From Spirosoma lacussanchae (lineage in GTDB: Bacteria; Bacteroidota; Bacteroidia; Cytophagales; Spirosomataceae), in NCBI RefSeq assembly GCF_005870035.1, contig NZ_SWJG01000001.1, positions 1,909,639 through 1,973,638 of the forward strand: a DNA stretch of 64,000 nt, in the 5' to 3' direction. This document shows positions 43,822 through 51,983 of this stretch, in pieces. Made by a program: the position numbers and the translations under genes. Positions within the stretch are counted from its first letter, which is position 1. Every line of letters begins with the position of its first letter. Under the pieces are notes generated by a model. That model did no database searches. It had not been told where the DNA came from and worked only from the letters and a program-made list of their open reading frames with translations.

Positions 43822-45519
43822 TTAGAAACCCGCAGCCTGCCCGTCTTTTCGGGATTCTGTAGCACCGTGGTAAATCTTGTTTTTGGCATCGTACATAATG
43901 GCCTGGTAGCCACCGTACCCGCCCAGGCCATAGCCTACCTTATGCCCTTTGCGCATCAGCTCGCGGATGGTTTCGTACGGGTATCCCGACTCGAGGGTAA
44001 TCAGACCGGAGTCGGTCATTTTCTCGCCGGTTGGTTCCGATGACCCCTGGTGGTCGATTCGGGGGGCATCGCCCGCTTCCTGTGGGTTCATGCCGTAGTC
44101 GATCATGTTCATCACGATCTGAACATGACCCAGTGGCTGAAAACTGCCTCCCATCACGCCGAAACTCATAAAAGGCTGCCCGTCTTTGGTGATGAAAGCG
44201 GGAATGATGGTCTGGAAGGGGCGTTTGTGGGGGGCGTAGGTGTTGTTCTGCCCATCGGTGAGGCTATACAACTCGCCCCGGTCCTGAAGCATGAAACCCA
44301 ACCCATCGGGAACCATGCCCGACCCAAACCCCCGGTAATTGCTCTGGATCAGCGACACCATATTGCCCTCTTCATCGGCCACTGTGAGGTAAATGGTGTC
44401 GCCCTGTTTGAGCGCCGGGTTACCCGCATCGACCCGGCTGGCGGCCCGATTCAGGTCGATCAGGGCCCGCCGTTCTGCCGCGTAGGGTTTACTGATGAGC
44501 GCCTGAACCGGAATAGTAGCAAAGGCCGGGTCGGCGTAATACCTGGCCCGGTCTTCGAAGGCCAGCTTCTTGGCTTCAACGAACCGGTGAATGTGTTCCG
44601 GGCTTCCCCAGGGAATCGTTGAGAAATCGTAGCCTTCCAGCACGTTCAGCATCTGCAGGGCCGCGATACCCTGGCTGTTGGGGGGCAGCTCCCAAACGTC
44701 GTACCCGCGATAGTTGGTCGATACGGGTTCGACCCACTCGGAGGTATGATCGGCCAGGTCGCGGGCACTCAGGTAGCCGCCCATCTTTTTCATGAACGCG
44801 TCGATCGTCTGCGCTATATCGCCTTTGTAAAACGCATCCCGACCGCCTTTGGCAATTTTTTCGAGGGTATTGGCCAGCGCCGGATTCCTGAACAGCTCAC
44901 CCCGTTTGGGGGCGGCTCCGGTGGGGGCGTAGGTTTCTTTAACGTTGGGGTACTTGCCAAAGCGGGCAATCATCAAGGGCCAGTAAAAAGCCGCTTCGTC
45001 ATGAACGGGGTAGCCTTCGCGGGCGTACCGGATCGCGTGGGAAAGAATGTCGGTCATGGGAGCTTTGCCAAACCGTTTGTGCAGCGAGAACCACCCATCC
45101 ACACAGCCCGGCACCGATACCGGTAGCGGACCGTCGGAAGGGATGTGTGTCAGCCCCCGTTTCTGGAACTCGGCCAGGGTCAGCGAATAGGGCGACCGCC
45201 CCGATGCGTTTAGGCCGTATAGTTTTTTGGTTTTGGCATCCCATACGATGGCAAACAGATCGCCACCGATCCCGTTAACATGGGGTTCTACTAGGCCTTC
45301 CACCGCGTTGGCAGCAATGGCGGCATCGATGGCGTTGCCGCCCGAGCGCAATACCTGTATCGCGGCCTGAGTCGAGAGCGGATGCGAGGTGCAGGCCATG
45401 CCGTGACGAGCCATCACGACCGCCCGTGTGGCAAAAGACCTGCCGCTGAGCCGGTCCTGAGCGGTCAGACGGGGAAGTAACAGGATCAGCAGACAGAGGG
45501 TAGAAAACAGCTTGTTCAT
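43822..45519 (-). CDS. ggt: Gamma-glutamyltransferase family protein
   Basis: A 565-residue exported enzyme (signal peptide about 1-18). It has the large-subunit segments GGNAIDAAIAAN and HVNGIGGDLFAI and the self-cleavage region where Thr in GDTIYLTVAD would become the nucleophile, followed by EEGNMVSLIQSN. Such enzymes hydrolyse or transfer gamma-glutamyl groups of glutathione; some close relatives act as cephalosporin acylases. The start at 45519 is chosen because the longer frame begins inside a hairpin. The leader contains a terminator-like structure right before the start. Confidence 0.9.
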   Translation of the reverse strand: MNKLFSTLCLLILLLPRLTAQDRLSGRSFATRAVVMARHGMACTSHPLSTQAAIQVLRSGGNAIDAAIAANAVEGLVEPHVNGIGGDLFAIVWDAKTKKLYGLNASGRSPYSLTLAEFQKRGLTHIPSDGPLPVSVPGCVDGWFSLHKRFGKAPMTDILSHAIRYAREGYPVHDEAAFYWPLMIARFGKYPNVKETYAPTGAAPKRGELFRNPALANTLEKIAKGGRDAFYKGDIAQTIDAFMKKMGGYLSARDLADHTSEWVEPVSTNYRGYDVWELPPNSQGIAALQMLNVLEGYDFSTIPWGSPEHIHRFVEAKKLAFEDRARYYADPAFATIPVQALISKPYAAERRALIDLNRAASRVDAGNPALKQGDTIYLTVADEEGNMVSLIQSNYRGFGSGMVPDGLGFMLQDRGELYSLTDGQNNTYAPHKRPFQTIIPAFITKDGQPFMSFGVMGGSFQPLGHVQIVMNMIDYGMNPQEAGDAPRIDHQGSSEPTGEKMTDSGLITLESGYPYETIRELMRKGHKVGYGLGGYGGYQAIMYDAKNKIYHGATESRKDGQAAGF

Positions 45520-45532
45520 GGGTGGGGCAGGG

Positions 45533-45571
45533 CTAAAAAAAGATGTGCCACGACCAGGCGGCCGTGGCACA
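45533..45571 (-). terminator. Terminator-like hairpin between mqo and ggt
   Basis: On the minus strand, TGTGCCACG and CGTGGCACA form a 9-bp stem with a 10-base loop, followed by a run of seven T ending 15 bases before the ggt start. It can end mqo transcripts. Because a TATCTTG sequence resembling a -7 element lies just upstream, it could instead be an attenuator in the ggt leader. Confidence 0.75.
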
Positions 45572-45614
45572 AGATACGTAAATAGAGCTATTTATGCAGT
45601 AAAACGCCCTGGCG

Positions 45615-45626
45615 TAGGTTAACCTA
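45615..45626. promoter_or_regulatory. 12-bp perfect palindrome TAGGTTAACCTA
   Basis: A symmetrical sequence in the mqo-ggt spacer, 12 bases beyond the mqo stop and about 40 bases before the possible ggt -7 element. A regulator site is possible; its owner is unknown. Confidence 0.35.
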
Positions 45627-45638
45627 ACGTAAAATACC

Positions 45639-47171
45639 TTAACGGGTTACTTCAGGTGTTTGCTCGTCGGTGGTCAGCCCCAGCACTTCGCTGGTTTGCC
45701 GACGGAGTTGCTGACCCAGTTCCGGGTTGTTGGCCAGTACTTGCCCGTAGGACGGAATCATCTGCTTCAGCTTGGTTTGCCAGTCGGCCGAGCTGACTCT
45801 GTCGGGGAAGCACCGCTTAATGAGGTCGAGCATGATCGATACCGCTGTCGACGCGCCCGGCGAAGCCCCCAGCAGGGCGGCAATGCTGCCATCGGCTGCG
45901 CTCACGACTTCGGTGCCGAACTCAAGAACGCCCCCTTCTTCGTCGTCTTTTTTGATGACCTGCACCCGCTGACCGGCAATCTCCAGTTCCCAGTCGTTCA
46001 TCTGAGCGTTGGGGAAGTATTCGCGCAAGGCGTTGAGCCGATCCTCGGGCGACTGCATCACCTGCTGAATCAGGTAGCGCGTCAGTGGTATGTTATGCAG
46101 ACCCGCCATCAGCATGGGGGCCATGTTGCTCAGCTGAATCGACTTGGGCAGGTCGAGGTACGAACCGCTTTTGAGAAACTTGGTAGAGAATCCCGCGTAA
46201 GGCCCGAACAGCAACTCCTGTTTGCCGTCAATCATGCGGGTGTCCAGGTGCGGCACCGACATAGGGGGGGCGCCAACCGACGCTTTCCCGTACACCTTGG
46301 CGTGATGCTGTTCGATAACAGAGCGGTTGGTACACTTGAGCCACTGTCCGCTTACGGGGAAGCCCCCGTAGCCGCGGCTCTCGGGAATATCTGACTTTTC
46401 GAGCAGCCGCAGCGAACCACCGCCGGCTCCGATAAAGACAAACTCGGTCTGTACATCACGGGTTTTGCCGTCGTTCAGGTTTTCAACTCTGATTTTCCAG
46501 CCGCCCAGACTTTTGGAACGCCACAGATCGCGCACATCGTAGCCGAAATGCATGGTTACTCCGTCCATCTGCTGTAACTTCTCGAACATACAGCGGGTCA
46601 GCGCGCCGAAATTGACGTCGGTGCCGATATCCATGCGAGTGGCGGCAACGGGCTGTGCCGGGTCTCGGCCTTCCATCACCAGCGGCATCCACTCTGCCAG
46701 TTGAGCGGGCTCTTCGGAGTACTGCATGCCGTGGAAGAGGTAGTTCTGCTGGAGTGCGTCGTACCGTTTGTGCAGGTAGTTCACGTTGTCTTCGCCCCAG
46801 ACAAAGCTCATGTGGGGAATGGAGCGGATGAAGTTGGGCGCGTCTTTCAGGAAACCCTGTTCAACCAGGTAGGCCCAGAACTGCTTCGACTGCTCAAACG
46901 ACTCGGCAATTTTGATGGCTTTGGAAGTCTCAACGCTGCCGTCTTCGCGCTCGGGGGTGTAGTTAAGCTCGCAGAAGGCTGAGTGGCCCGTACCGGCGTT
47001 GTTCCAGGCGTCGGAGCTTTCCGCTGCGGCACTGTCCAGACGCTCGTAAATCTCGATCGTGATAGTGGGTTGCAGTTCCTTGAGCATGACCCCGAGGGTG
47101 GCGCTCATGATACCTGCTCCGATCAACACAACATCAGGACCTTTTTCAGTTGTATTCGTATGTTTTGCCAT
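45639..47171 (-). CDS. mqo: Malate:quinone oxidoreductase
   Basis: A 510-residue membrane-associated FAD enzyme that oxidises malate to oxaloacetate and reduces quinone. The FAD-binding start VVLIGAGIMSATLG, the following IYERLDSAAAESSDAWNNAG, GTGHSAFCELNYTP, and SVPHLDTR are typical. The C-terminal SPGASTAV is the usual second FAD contact. The start at 47171 (MAKHTN) gives the expected length; the longer frame adds 76 unsupported residues. A perfect -7 element lies just upstream. With FumC it forms the last steps of the citric acid cycle. Confidence 0.96.
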   Translation of the reverse strand: MAKHTNTTEKGPDVVLIGAGIMSATLGVMLKELQPTITIEIYERLDSAAAESSDAWNNAGTGHSAFCELNYTPEREDGSVETSKAIKIAESFEQSKQFWAYLVEQGFLKDAPNFIRSIPHMSFVWGEDNVNYLHKRYDALQQNYLFHGMQYSEEPAQLAEWMPLVMEGRDPAQPVAATRMDIGTDVNFGALTRCMFEKLQQMDGVTMHFGYDVRDLWRSKSLGGWKIRVENLNDGKTRDVQTEFVFIGAGGGSLRLLEKSDIPESRGYGGFPVSGQWLKCTNRSVIEQHHAKVYGKASVGAPPMSVPHLDTRMIDGKQELLFGPYAGFSTKFLKSGSYLDLPKSIQLSNMAPMLMAGLHNIPLTRYLIQQVMQSPEDRLNALREYFPNAQMNDWELEIAGQRVQVIKKDDEEGGVLEFGTEVVSAADGSIAALLGASPGASTAVSIMLDLIKRCFPDRVSSADWQTKLKQMIPSYGQVLANNPELGQQLRRQTSEVLGLTTDEQTPEVTR

Positions 47172-47203
47172 AATGGTAGCTGGGGGATTCCCATACTCAT
47201 CTA

Positions 47204-47211
47204 CAAAATTA
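47204..47211 (-). promoter_or_regulatory. Probable -7 element of the mqo promoter
   Basis: On the minus strand TAATTTTG matches TAnnTTTG, 32 bases before the mqo start. No good TTG is seen upstream at the proper distance. Confidence 0.5.
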
Positions 47212-47307
47212 GTAGGTCTGATGTTCGGAAAAGTAAGGCTGTTGCTCCGTAAAATGGCTGATCGATGAGGTTTCTGGGAAAACGCAACTTTATCCCGTAG
47301 CAGTACC

Positions 47308-47354
47308 AAAAAAAGGTGCGCCCAGCCACAACCCGATGGGTTAGCTGAGCGCAC
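47308..47354 (-). terminator. Terminator of the DUF6909 gene
   Basis: On the minus strand a compound hairpin, outer arms GTGCGC/GCGCAC and inner arms CAGC/GCTG and AACCC/GGGTT, is followed by CC and seven T. It lies in the 256-base gap between the DUF6909 stop and the mqo start, so mqo is transcribed separately. Confidence 0.78.
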
Positions 47355-47427
47355 AATAAGACCGATGTGGTTCAGGGCCTTCAGGCATAGCACTTTCAAC
47401 CAGCCAGCAGCGTGTTTTGCTGGAAGG

Positions 47428-49134
47428 TTAGCTGGCCCGCAGTACTTTTTCGAGCCACTTCATGGTGATTAGGTAGGTCGGCTTGACACCCAGCGTACCC
47501 AGGCTGCCCGACGCCAGCGTAGCGCCGGTCAGGAGCGGGTTGTCCGATGCGTAATAGGCGTAACGCACTTTCACGTCGGCCGGTACGCTGTTCCGGATCT
47601 TGAGATGGGCCTGAATGGCTTTCTGGTAATGGGCTCCTTCCATCTCTAACCCAATGGCTTTCCAGGATGAATTGCAGAAGTAGCTGAGGATGTCCTTGTT
47701 CTGTAGCGACGTGCCCAGTACGGTAATCATCGCGCCTTCGTAGACGGCTAGCCCGTTGCCTTCGAAATCGTCTTTGCTGAAATCGTTATCCAGCGGGTAG
47801 TTGTCGGCGGTGCCCTCAAAGATGTGCGAGGTCGGGATCATCAGGTCGCCTTTGTCGCCGGTCAGGATACCGGCTTTGCCCATAATCGTTACCGAGGCTA
47901 CTTTCAGGGTTGCCGACTCGCTCTGCCGTTCATAGGGCTTCAGGAGTTCGTCCATCGTCTCGAAAGCCTGCTCGCCGAAGGCATAGTCCATGACCAGCAG
48001 CAGGGGCTGGTTTTCCTGAACAAAGGCCGGGTCGGGGTTGAGTTCGGCGGAAAGCTGCGATACGTCACAACGTGAGAGGTCGATCAGCTGTACCAGCAGA
48101 CTGGTGCCGGCGGTGTCTTCCAGCACGTGCATACCGTGTTCGGCTGCGTACTGGACGACCTGTTCCCGCAGCTCCCGCTGGTTGGGCTGACTCAGGGTCA
48201 TGGCCAGATCGTACAGGTTGTCCCAGGTGGTGGTTCCTTTCAGGGCGGCCGGTGCGTAGAGGCAGTTCATAACACTGTGCGGATTGGCGCTGATGATGTG
48301 CAGCGGCCGGTCCTGCAGGTTGTTTTGCCAGATGTATTGTTTGATGCGCGTTGCCCAGCGCTCGCCATAGAGATGCTGACCGATACGTTCGCGCAGCATG
48401 GGGGTGAAGTTAATTTCCCGGTCTACATTTGATTCACGCACCTCGCTGATCGAAACGCTACCCAGGCCGTAGACAATCTGAAACAAGCCGTTGTTGGTGC
48501 CCGCAGTTTCTTCGAAACGCCGGTAGGCCCGCTGGGTTTCTTCAAACGTGCGCCCCAGTATAGAACTCAGATACGTCAGGGCCAGCTCCCGCTCATCGTC
48601 AGTAACGGTGCCGCCCGATCGGATGATGGCTTCCAGTTTCTCCCACTCGCGCGATTTACTGCCCCGCTCCTGGAAGGCGTTGCGCCTGATCTTGTCGGCC
48701 TCCATAAACATGAAGGTCAGGTGGGTCAGAATATCGTAGATTTCGCTACGACCGTTGGTCACCTCAATGACCATCTGCTCCTGATCAATACGGTAGCAGT
48801 TGCGCCGGCGCTTGGCGGGAACCAGCACCGGGAAATGGGAATTCTCGAACCCTTCGCGCGAGGCCAGGGTAATGACCCGACAGGCTTCGATCCCTTTGGG
48901 GAGCCGGTCCATGACGTAAACCAGACCGTCGAGTTCAACCCGTTGGGGGTCGCCAACGAGGCCGTAGATTTCGGGTTGCAGCGTCAGCAACGCCCGTCGG
49001 ATTTCTTCGCCCGATACGCCCGACGGTTTGTAAAACCCCCGGTTAAAGAGGTGACGCATGGTAATATAAAGCCGTTCAATAGCAACGCGCGACTCCTGAG
49101 CGCGGGTGAGTGGGGGAGATGGTTGATCGTTCAT
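47428..49134 (-). CDS. DUF6909-like protein with nucleoside-phosphorylase-like C-terminal half
   Basis: A 568-residue soluble protein without signal peptide. The N-terminal half (about 1-270) is helical and not recognised. The C-terminal half contains MGKAGILTGDKGDLMIP, AMITVLGTS and GLEMEGAHY; the last resembles the DMEGAA-type base/ribose-binding motif of purine nucleoside phosphorylases and MTA/SAH nucleosidases. I associate this architecture with DUF6909, a Bacteroidota family, from memory. Activity on a nucleoside or nucleotide is inference. It forms its own unit with a strong terminator. Confidence 0.7.
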   Translation of the reverse strand: MNDQPSPPLTRAQESRVAIERLYITMRHLFNRGFYKPSGVSGEEIRRALLTLQPEIYGLVGDPQRVELDGLVYVMDRLPKGIEACRVITLASREGFENSHFPVLVPAKRRRNCYRIDQEQMVIEVTNGRSEIYDILTHLTFMFMEADKIRRNAFQERGSKSREWEKLEAIIRSGGTVTDDERELALTYLSSILGRTFEETQRAYRRFEETAGTNNGLFQIVYGLGSVSISEVRESNVDREINFTPMLRERIGQHLYGERWATRIKQYIWQNNLQDRPLHIISANPHSVMNCLYAPAALKGTTTWDNLYDLAMTLSQPNQRELREQVVQYAAEHGMHVLEDTAGTSLLVQLIDLSRCDVSQLSAELNPDPAFVQENQPLLLVMDYAFGEQAFETMDELLKPYERQSESATLKVASVTIMGKAGILTGDKGDLMIPTSHIFEGTADNYPLDNDFSKDDFEGNGLAVYEGAMITVLGTSLQNKDILSYFCNSSWKAIGLEMEGAHYQKAIQAHLKIRNSVPADVKVRYAYYASDNPLLTGATLASGSLGTLGVKPTYLITMKWLEKVLRAS

Positions 49135-49201
49135 GACGATAGGCAGCAAATCAAATTGATCGGCAAGTTACGTGGTCTGCCGTATAGGGTCGGTTAACTC
49201 C

Positions 49202-49231
49202 TTGTGAAATTGCCCCGCACGCGTACATTTG
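49202..49231 (+). promoter_or_regulatory. Promoter of the DUF1028 gene
   Basis: TTG at 49202-49204, 19 bases, then TACATTTG at 49224-49231: a textbook Bacteroidota promoter. Transcription starting near 49238 excludes the two upstream in-frame starts and fixes ATG 49256. Confidence 0.78.
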
Positions 49232-49255
49232 ATGATGTACAACTACTCATCAATC

Positions 49256-50251
49256 ATGCGTAAACGAATTCTCTTTTTGCTGCTTCTAACGGCCCCAGCC
49301 CTGGCCCAACACGTACGGATAGGCAGCAACGGCCAGCCCGAACCGTTTGCCCATACATTTTCTATCGTAGCCCGCGACGAAAAAACCGGCGACCTAGCCG
49401 TTGGTGTACAGAGCCACTGGTTTTCGGTGGGTACCTCGGTGTCGTGGGGCGAGGCCGGAGTAGGGGTAGTCGCTACGCAGTCGTTCACCAACAAATCATT
49501 TGGTATGCGGGGGCTGGCGCTGCTCAAAGCGGGTAAAACGGCCCAGCAGGCGCTGGACGAGTTGTTGCGCACGGACGAGGGGCGGGACGTACGGCAGGTA
49601 GCCATTGCCGACGCAAAGGGCAATATAGCCGTGCATACCGGTAAAAAATGCATCGACTTCGCCGGTCATCAGAAAGGGGCTGCCTATTCGGTTCAGGCGA
49701 ATATGATGCTGAACAACACAGTGCCCGAGGCTATGGCTGGTGCGTTCGAGAAAAATGCCGGCATGCCCCTGCCCGAACGGGTGCTCTCGGCCCTGCAGGC
49801 AGCCCAGGCCGCCGGTGGCGACATACGCGGTCGGCAGTCGGCGGTGCTGTTGATGGTAAAAGGCCGCGTATCAGACACCCCCTGGGACGATAATCACCTG
49901 GTCGACCTGCGCGTCGATGATGCCGAACAGCCGCTGGCCGAGCTGGACCGGCTGTTACGGACGCATCGGGCGTACGAACACATGAACCGGGGCGATCTGG
50001 CTACCGAAAAGAACGACATGAAAGGTGCTATGGATGCGTACGGCGCTGCCATGAAACTGTTTCCGGCCAATCTGGAAATGCAGTACTGGACGGCCATTGC
50101 GCTGGCAAACACCAAACAGGTCGATCAGGCTGTAACCATGCTGAAACGAATTTACGCGGCCGATCCCAACTGGCGGGAGCTGACCCGGCGGTTGCCCAAA
50201 GTCGGGCTACTGACGGTATCAGCCGCGGACTTAGCGAAGCTGGTCAACTAA
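49256..50251 (+). CDS. DUF1028-family Ntn-hydrolase-like exported protein with TPR tail
   Basis: A 331-residue exported protein: signal peptide (about 1-18), the DUF1028 domain (about 30-215) and a TPR-like C-terminal region (about 235-310). Family marks are the segment HTFSIVARDEKTGDLAVGVQ, SWGEAGVGVVATQ, and GNIAVHTGKKC. The domain is related to N-terminal nucleophile hydrolases, but the catalytic role is unknown. The start is set by the promoter and signal peptide. The next gene follows after 20 bases and may be co-transcribed. Confidence 0.85.
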   Translation: MRKRILFLLLLTAPALAQHVRIGSNGQPEPFAHTFSIVARDEKTGDLAVGVQSHWFSVGTSVSWGEAGVGVVATQSFTNKSFGMRGLALLKAGKTAQQALDELLRTDEGRDVRQVAIADAKGNIAVHTGKKCIDFAGHQKGAAYSVQANMMLNNTVPEAMAGAFEKNAGMPLPERVLSALQAAQAAGGDIRGRQSAVLLMVKGRVSDTPWDDNHLVDLRVDDAEQPLAELDRLLRTHRAYEHMNRGDLATEKNDMKGAMDAYGAAMKLFPANLEMQYWTAIALANTKQVDQAVTMLKRIYAADPNWRELTRRLPKVGLLTVSAADLAKLVN

Positions 50252-50271
50252 TTATCGGCTATTTTTAGGCC

Positions 50272-51204
50272 ATGAACTACAGGCTCTATGCCTTCCTGCT
50301 GGCCTGGCTGCTGGCAGTCAGCACCTTTGCTCAGCCGCAGCCGGTTATGCCGACTATACCCGACCCGTCTGGTATCAGACAGGGGCGCTTTATTGGGGTG
50401 GTGGCCGGAACAGCGGCTTTCTATACCGTAACGCTACTGGTGTTGCGGAAGCAGTGGTACAAAAAGCGCGTGCCTTTTCACGCGTTCAACGACAATCGGG
50501 AGTGGTTGCAGATGGACAAGGTCGGTCACGCGGCTACGGCTTACTGCATGAGCCGGGGCGGTTACGAACTCATGCGCTGGAGCGGGGTAAACGAGCGAAC
50601 CAGCATTTTGACCGGCGGTTTGCTGGCGCTGCTGTTTCAGAGTACGCTGGAGGTTTTCGACGGCTATTCTGAAGGATGGGGATTTTCGAAGGGCGATATG
50701 CTTGCCAATGCGGCCGGAACCGCGTTGTTTATGGGACAGCAGTACGGAGCCGGGCAGCAGATCGTGACTTTGAAATACGGGTTCCGGAAAACCATTTTCC
50801 CCCCTTTCCGGCCCAATCTGCTAGGGAAAACAACCGGGCAGCAACTGCTCAAAGACTACAATGGACAGCAGTACTGGCTATCGGTCAATCTGGCATCGGT
50901 ACTACCGGTCGGCTCCCAGTTTCCGCGCTGGCTGAATCTGGATGTCGGCTACAGCGGAAGCGGTATGATTGGGGGGCACGATAACCCCAGGGTCTGGGAC
51001 GCCAATGGCAATGAAGTTAAATTCGAGCGGTACCGGCAGTTCTTTATCTCGCCCGACGCTGACCTGTCGAGGGTTGGTACGTTCAGCCCGTCGTTGCAAC
51101 GGTTCATCGGTACCGCCCAGTTTTTTAAAATACCGGCCCCGACGCTCGAATTCAACCGCGTAAAAGGCCTCCGCTTCCACCCCTGGCAGGTACCAAAAGA
51201 CTAA
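50272..51204 (+). CDS. DUF2279-family exported/membrane protein
   Basis: A 310-residue protein with a signal peptide (about 1-20), one or two hydrophobic helices (about 40-60 and 115-130), and the DUF2279 pattern MDKVGHAATAYCMSRGGYEL followed by QSTLEVFDGYSEGWGFSKGD. The family is widespread in Bacteroidota as predicted periplasmic or membrane proteins with unknown function. Conserved His and Asp suggest a metal or lipid-related role, as in PAP2-like or VanZ-like folds, but this is speculation. The stop codon lies inside the stem of a 22-bp hairpin. Confidence 0.8.
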   Translation: MNYRLYAFLLAWLLAVSTFAQPQPVMPTIPDPSGIRQGRFIGVVAGTAAFYTVTLLVLRKQWYKKRVPFHAFNDNREWLQMDKVGHAATAYCMSRGGYELMRWSGVNERTSILTGGLLALLFQSTLEVFDGYSEGWGFSKGDMLANAAGTALFMGQQYGAGQQIVTLKYGFRKTIFPPFRPNLLGKTTGQQLLKDYNGQQYWLSVNLASVLPVGSQFPRWLNLDVGYSGSGMIGGHDNPRVWDANGNEVKFERYRQFFISPDADLSRVGTFSPSLQRFIGTAQFFKIPAPTLEFNRVKGLRFHPWQVPKD

Positions 51205-51251
51205 AAGAGAGAAAGAGCGGCCAGACTAACCGCTCTTTCTCTCTTTTAGTC
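51199..51251. terminator. Bidirectional hairpin with 22-bp perfect stem
   Basis: Positions 51199-51220 are exactly complementary to 51230-51251, with a 9-base loop. It includes the stop codon of the + gene and lies 18 bases beyond the stop of the convergent - gene. The T-rich part (CTCTTTT) is within the arm, not after it, so it ends transcripts of both strands by structure plus a T-rich arm. Confidence 0.75.
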
Positions 51252-51268
51252 GCTCGATCACGGCCGCC

Positions 51269-51856
51269 TTAGTACCGCCCTCCGCCAATGTCGAAGCCTA
51301 CTTTCACGCCGAGGTAAGCGTTTTTGCTTTCGATGGTCGTGTTCGTCAGCCGGTTCGACGTGGTCGGGACCGCATTGTATTCTACGCCCAGAACGAAGTG
51401 GCCGGCCTTGATGCCGCCCCGGATCATGCCGCCAAATTTGGTAGCGCCAACCAGCGTGACATCTTCCGGTGCCTGGCCATCAACAACCGTTACGACACCG
51501 CCCGAAGCGATGCTGTACAGGCCAGCGCCCAAACCCAGAAAAGGACGTACTCCGCCCGTTCCGAACAGGTAATTGCCCGTCAGCAGGTACGAGCCAAAGG
51601 CGCCAATCTCACCCGAAACGGTGTTGCCGCTACTAACCACGGCCCGGGCTACCAGGGCAGATTCCAGGCGCAAACCCAGGTCTATATTATCGTTTATGCC
51701 GTATTTAGGTTCGATGGCAAACAAAACACCACCCGATGCACCCGACGCCAGCGGTTTGGCAAAACCCAGAGAGAGATTCACTTTAAATGGTTTGAATTCC
51801 TGAGCCGTAGCTGAGAAGGCAACCAGTGTGAACAGGATAAATAGGACTCGTTTCAT
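51269..51856 (-). CDS. Small outer-membrane beta-barrel protein
   Basis: A 195-residue exported protein: signal peptide (about 1-19, ending ATAQ), then about eight amphipathic strands (VNLSLGFAKPL, GLRLESALVAR, GGMIRGGIKAG, FVLGVEYNAVP) typical of OmpW/porin-like small barrels. The start at 51856 begins the signal peptide; upstream residues are dropped. No specific function can be given. Confidence 0.78.
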   Translation of the reverse strand: MKRVLFILFTLVAFSATAQEFKPFKVNLSLGFAKPLASGASGGVLFAIEPKYGINDNIDLGLRLESALVARAVVSSGNTVSGEIGAFGSYLLTGNYLFGTGGVRPFLGLGAGLYSIASGGVVTVVDGQAPEDVTLVGATKFGGMIRGGIKAGHFVLGVEYNAVPTTSNRLTNTTIESKNAYLGVKVGFDIGGGRY

Positions 51857-51983
51857 AATGAAATTGTGAATGAATGGAAATAAACCGTGCAAACATACTT
51901 CCTGCAGGGGGGAAAACAATACCACTCACATGGCTATCGGGCCATTCATGGGCAATGGCTACATGTAGTAAGAGAACAGGCGA

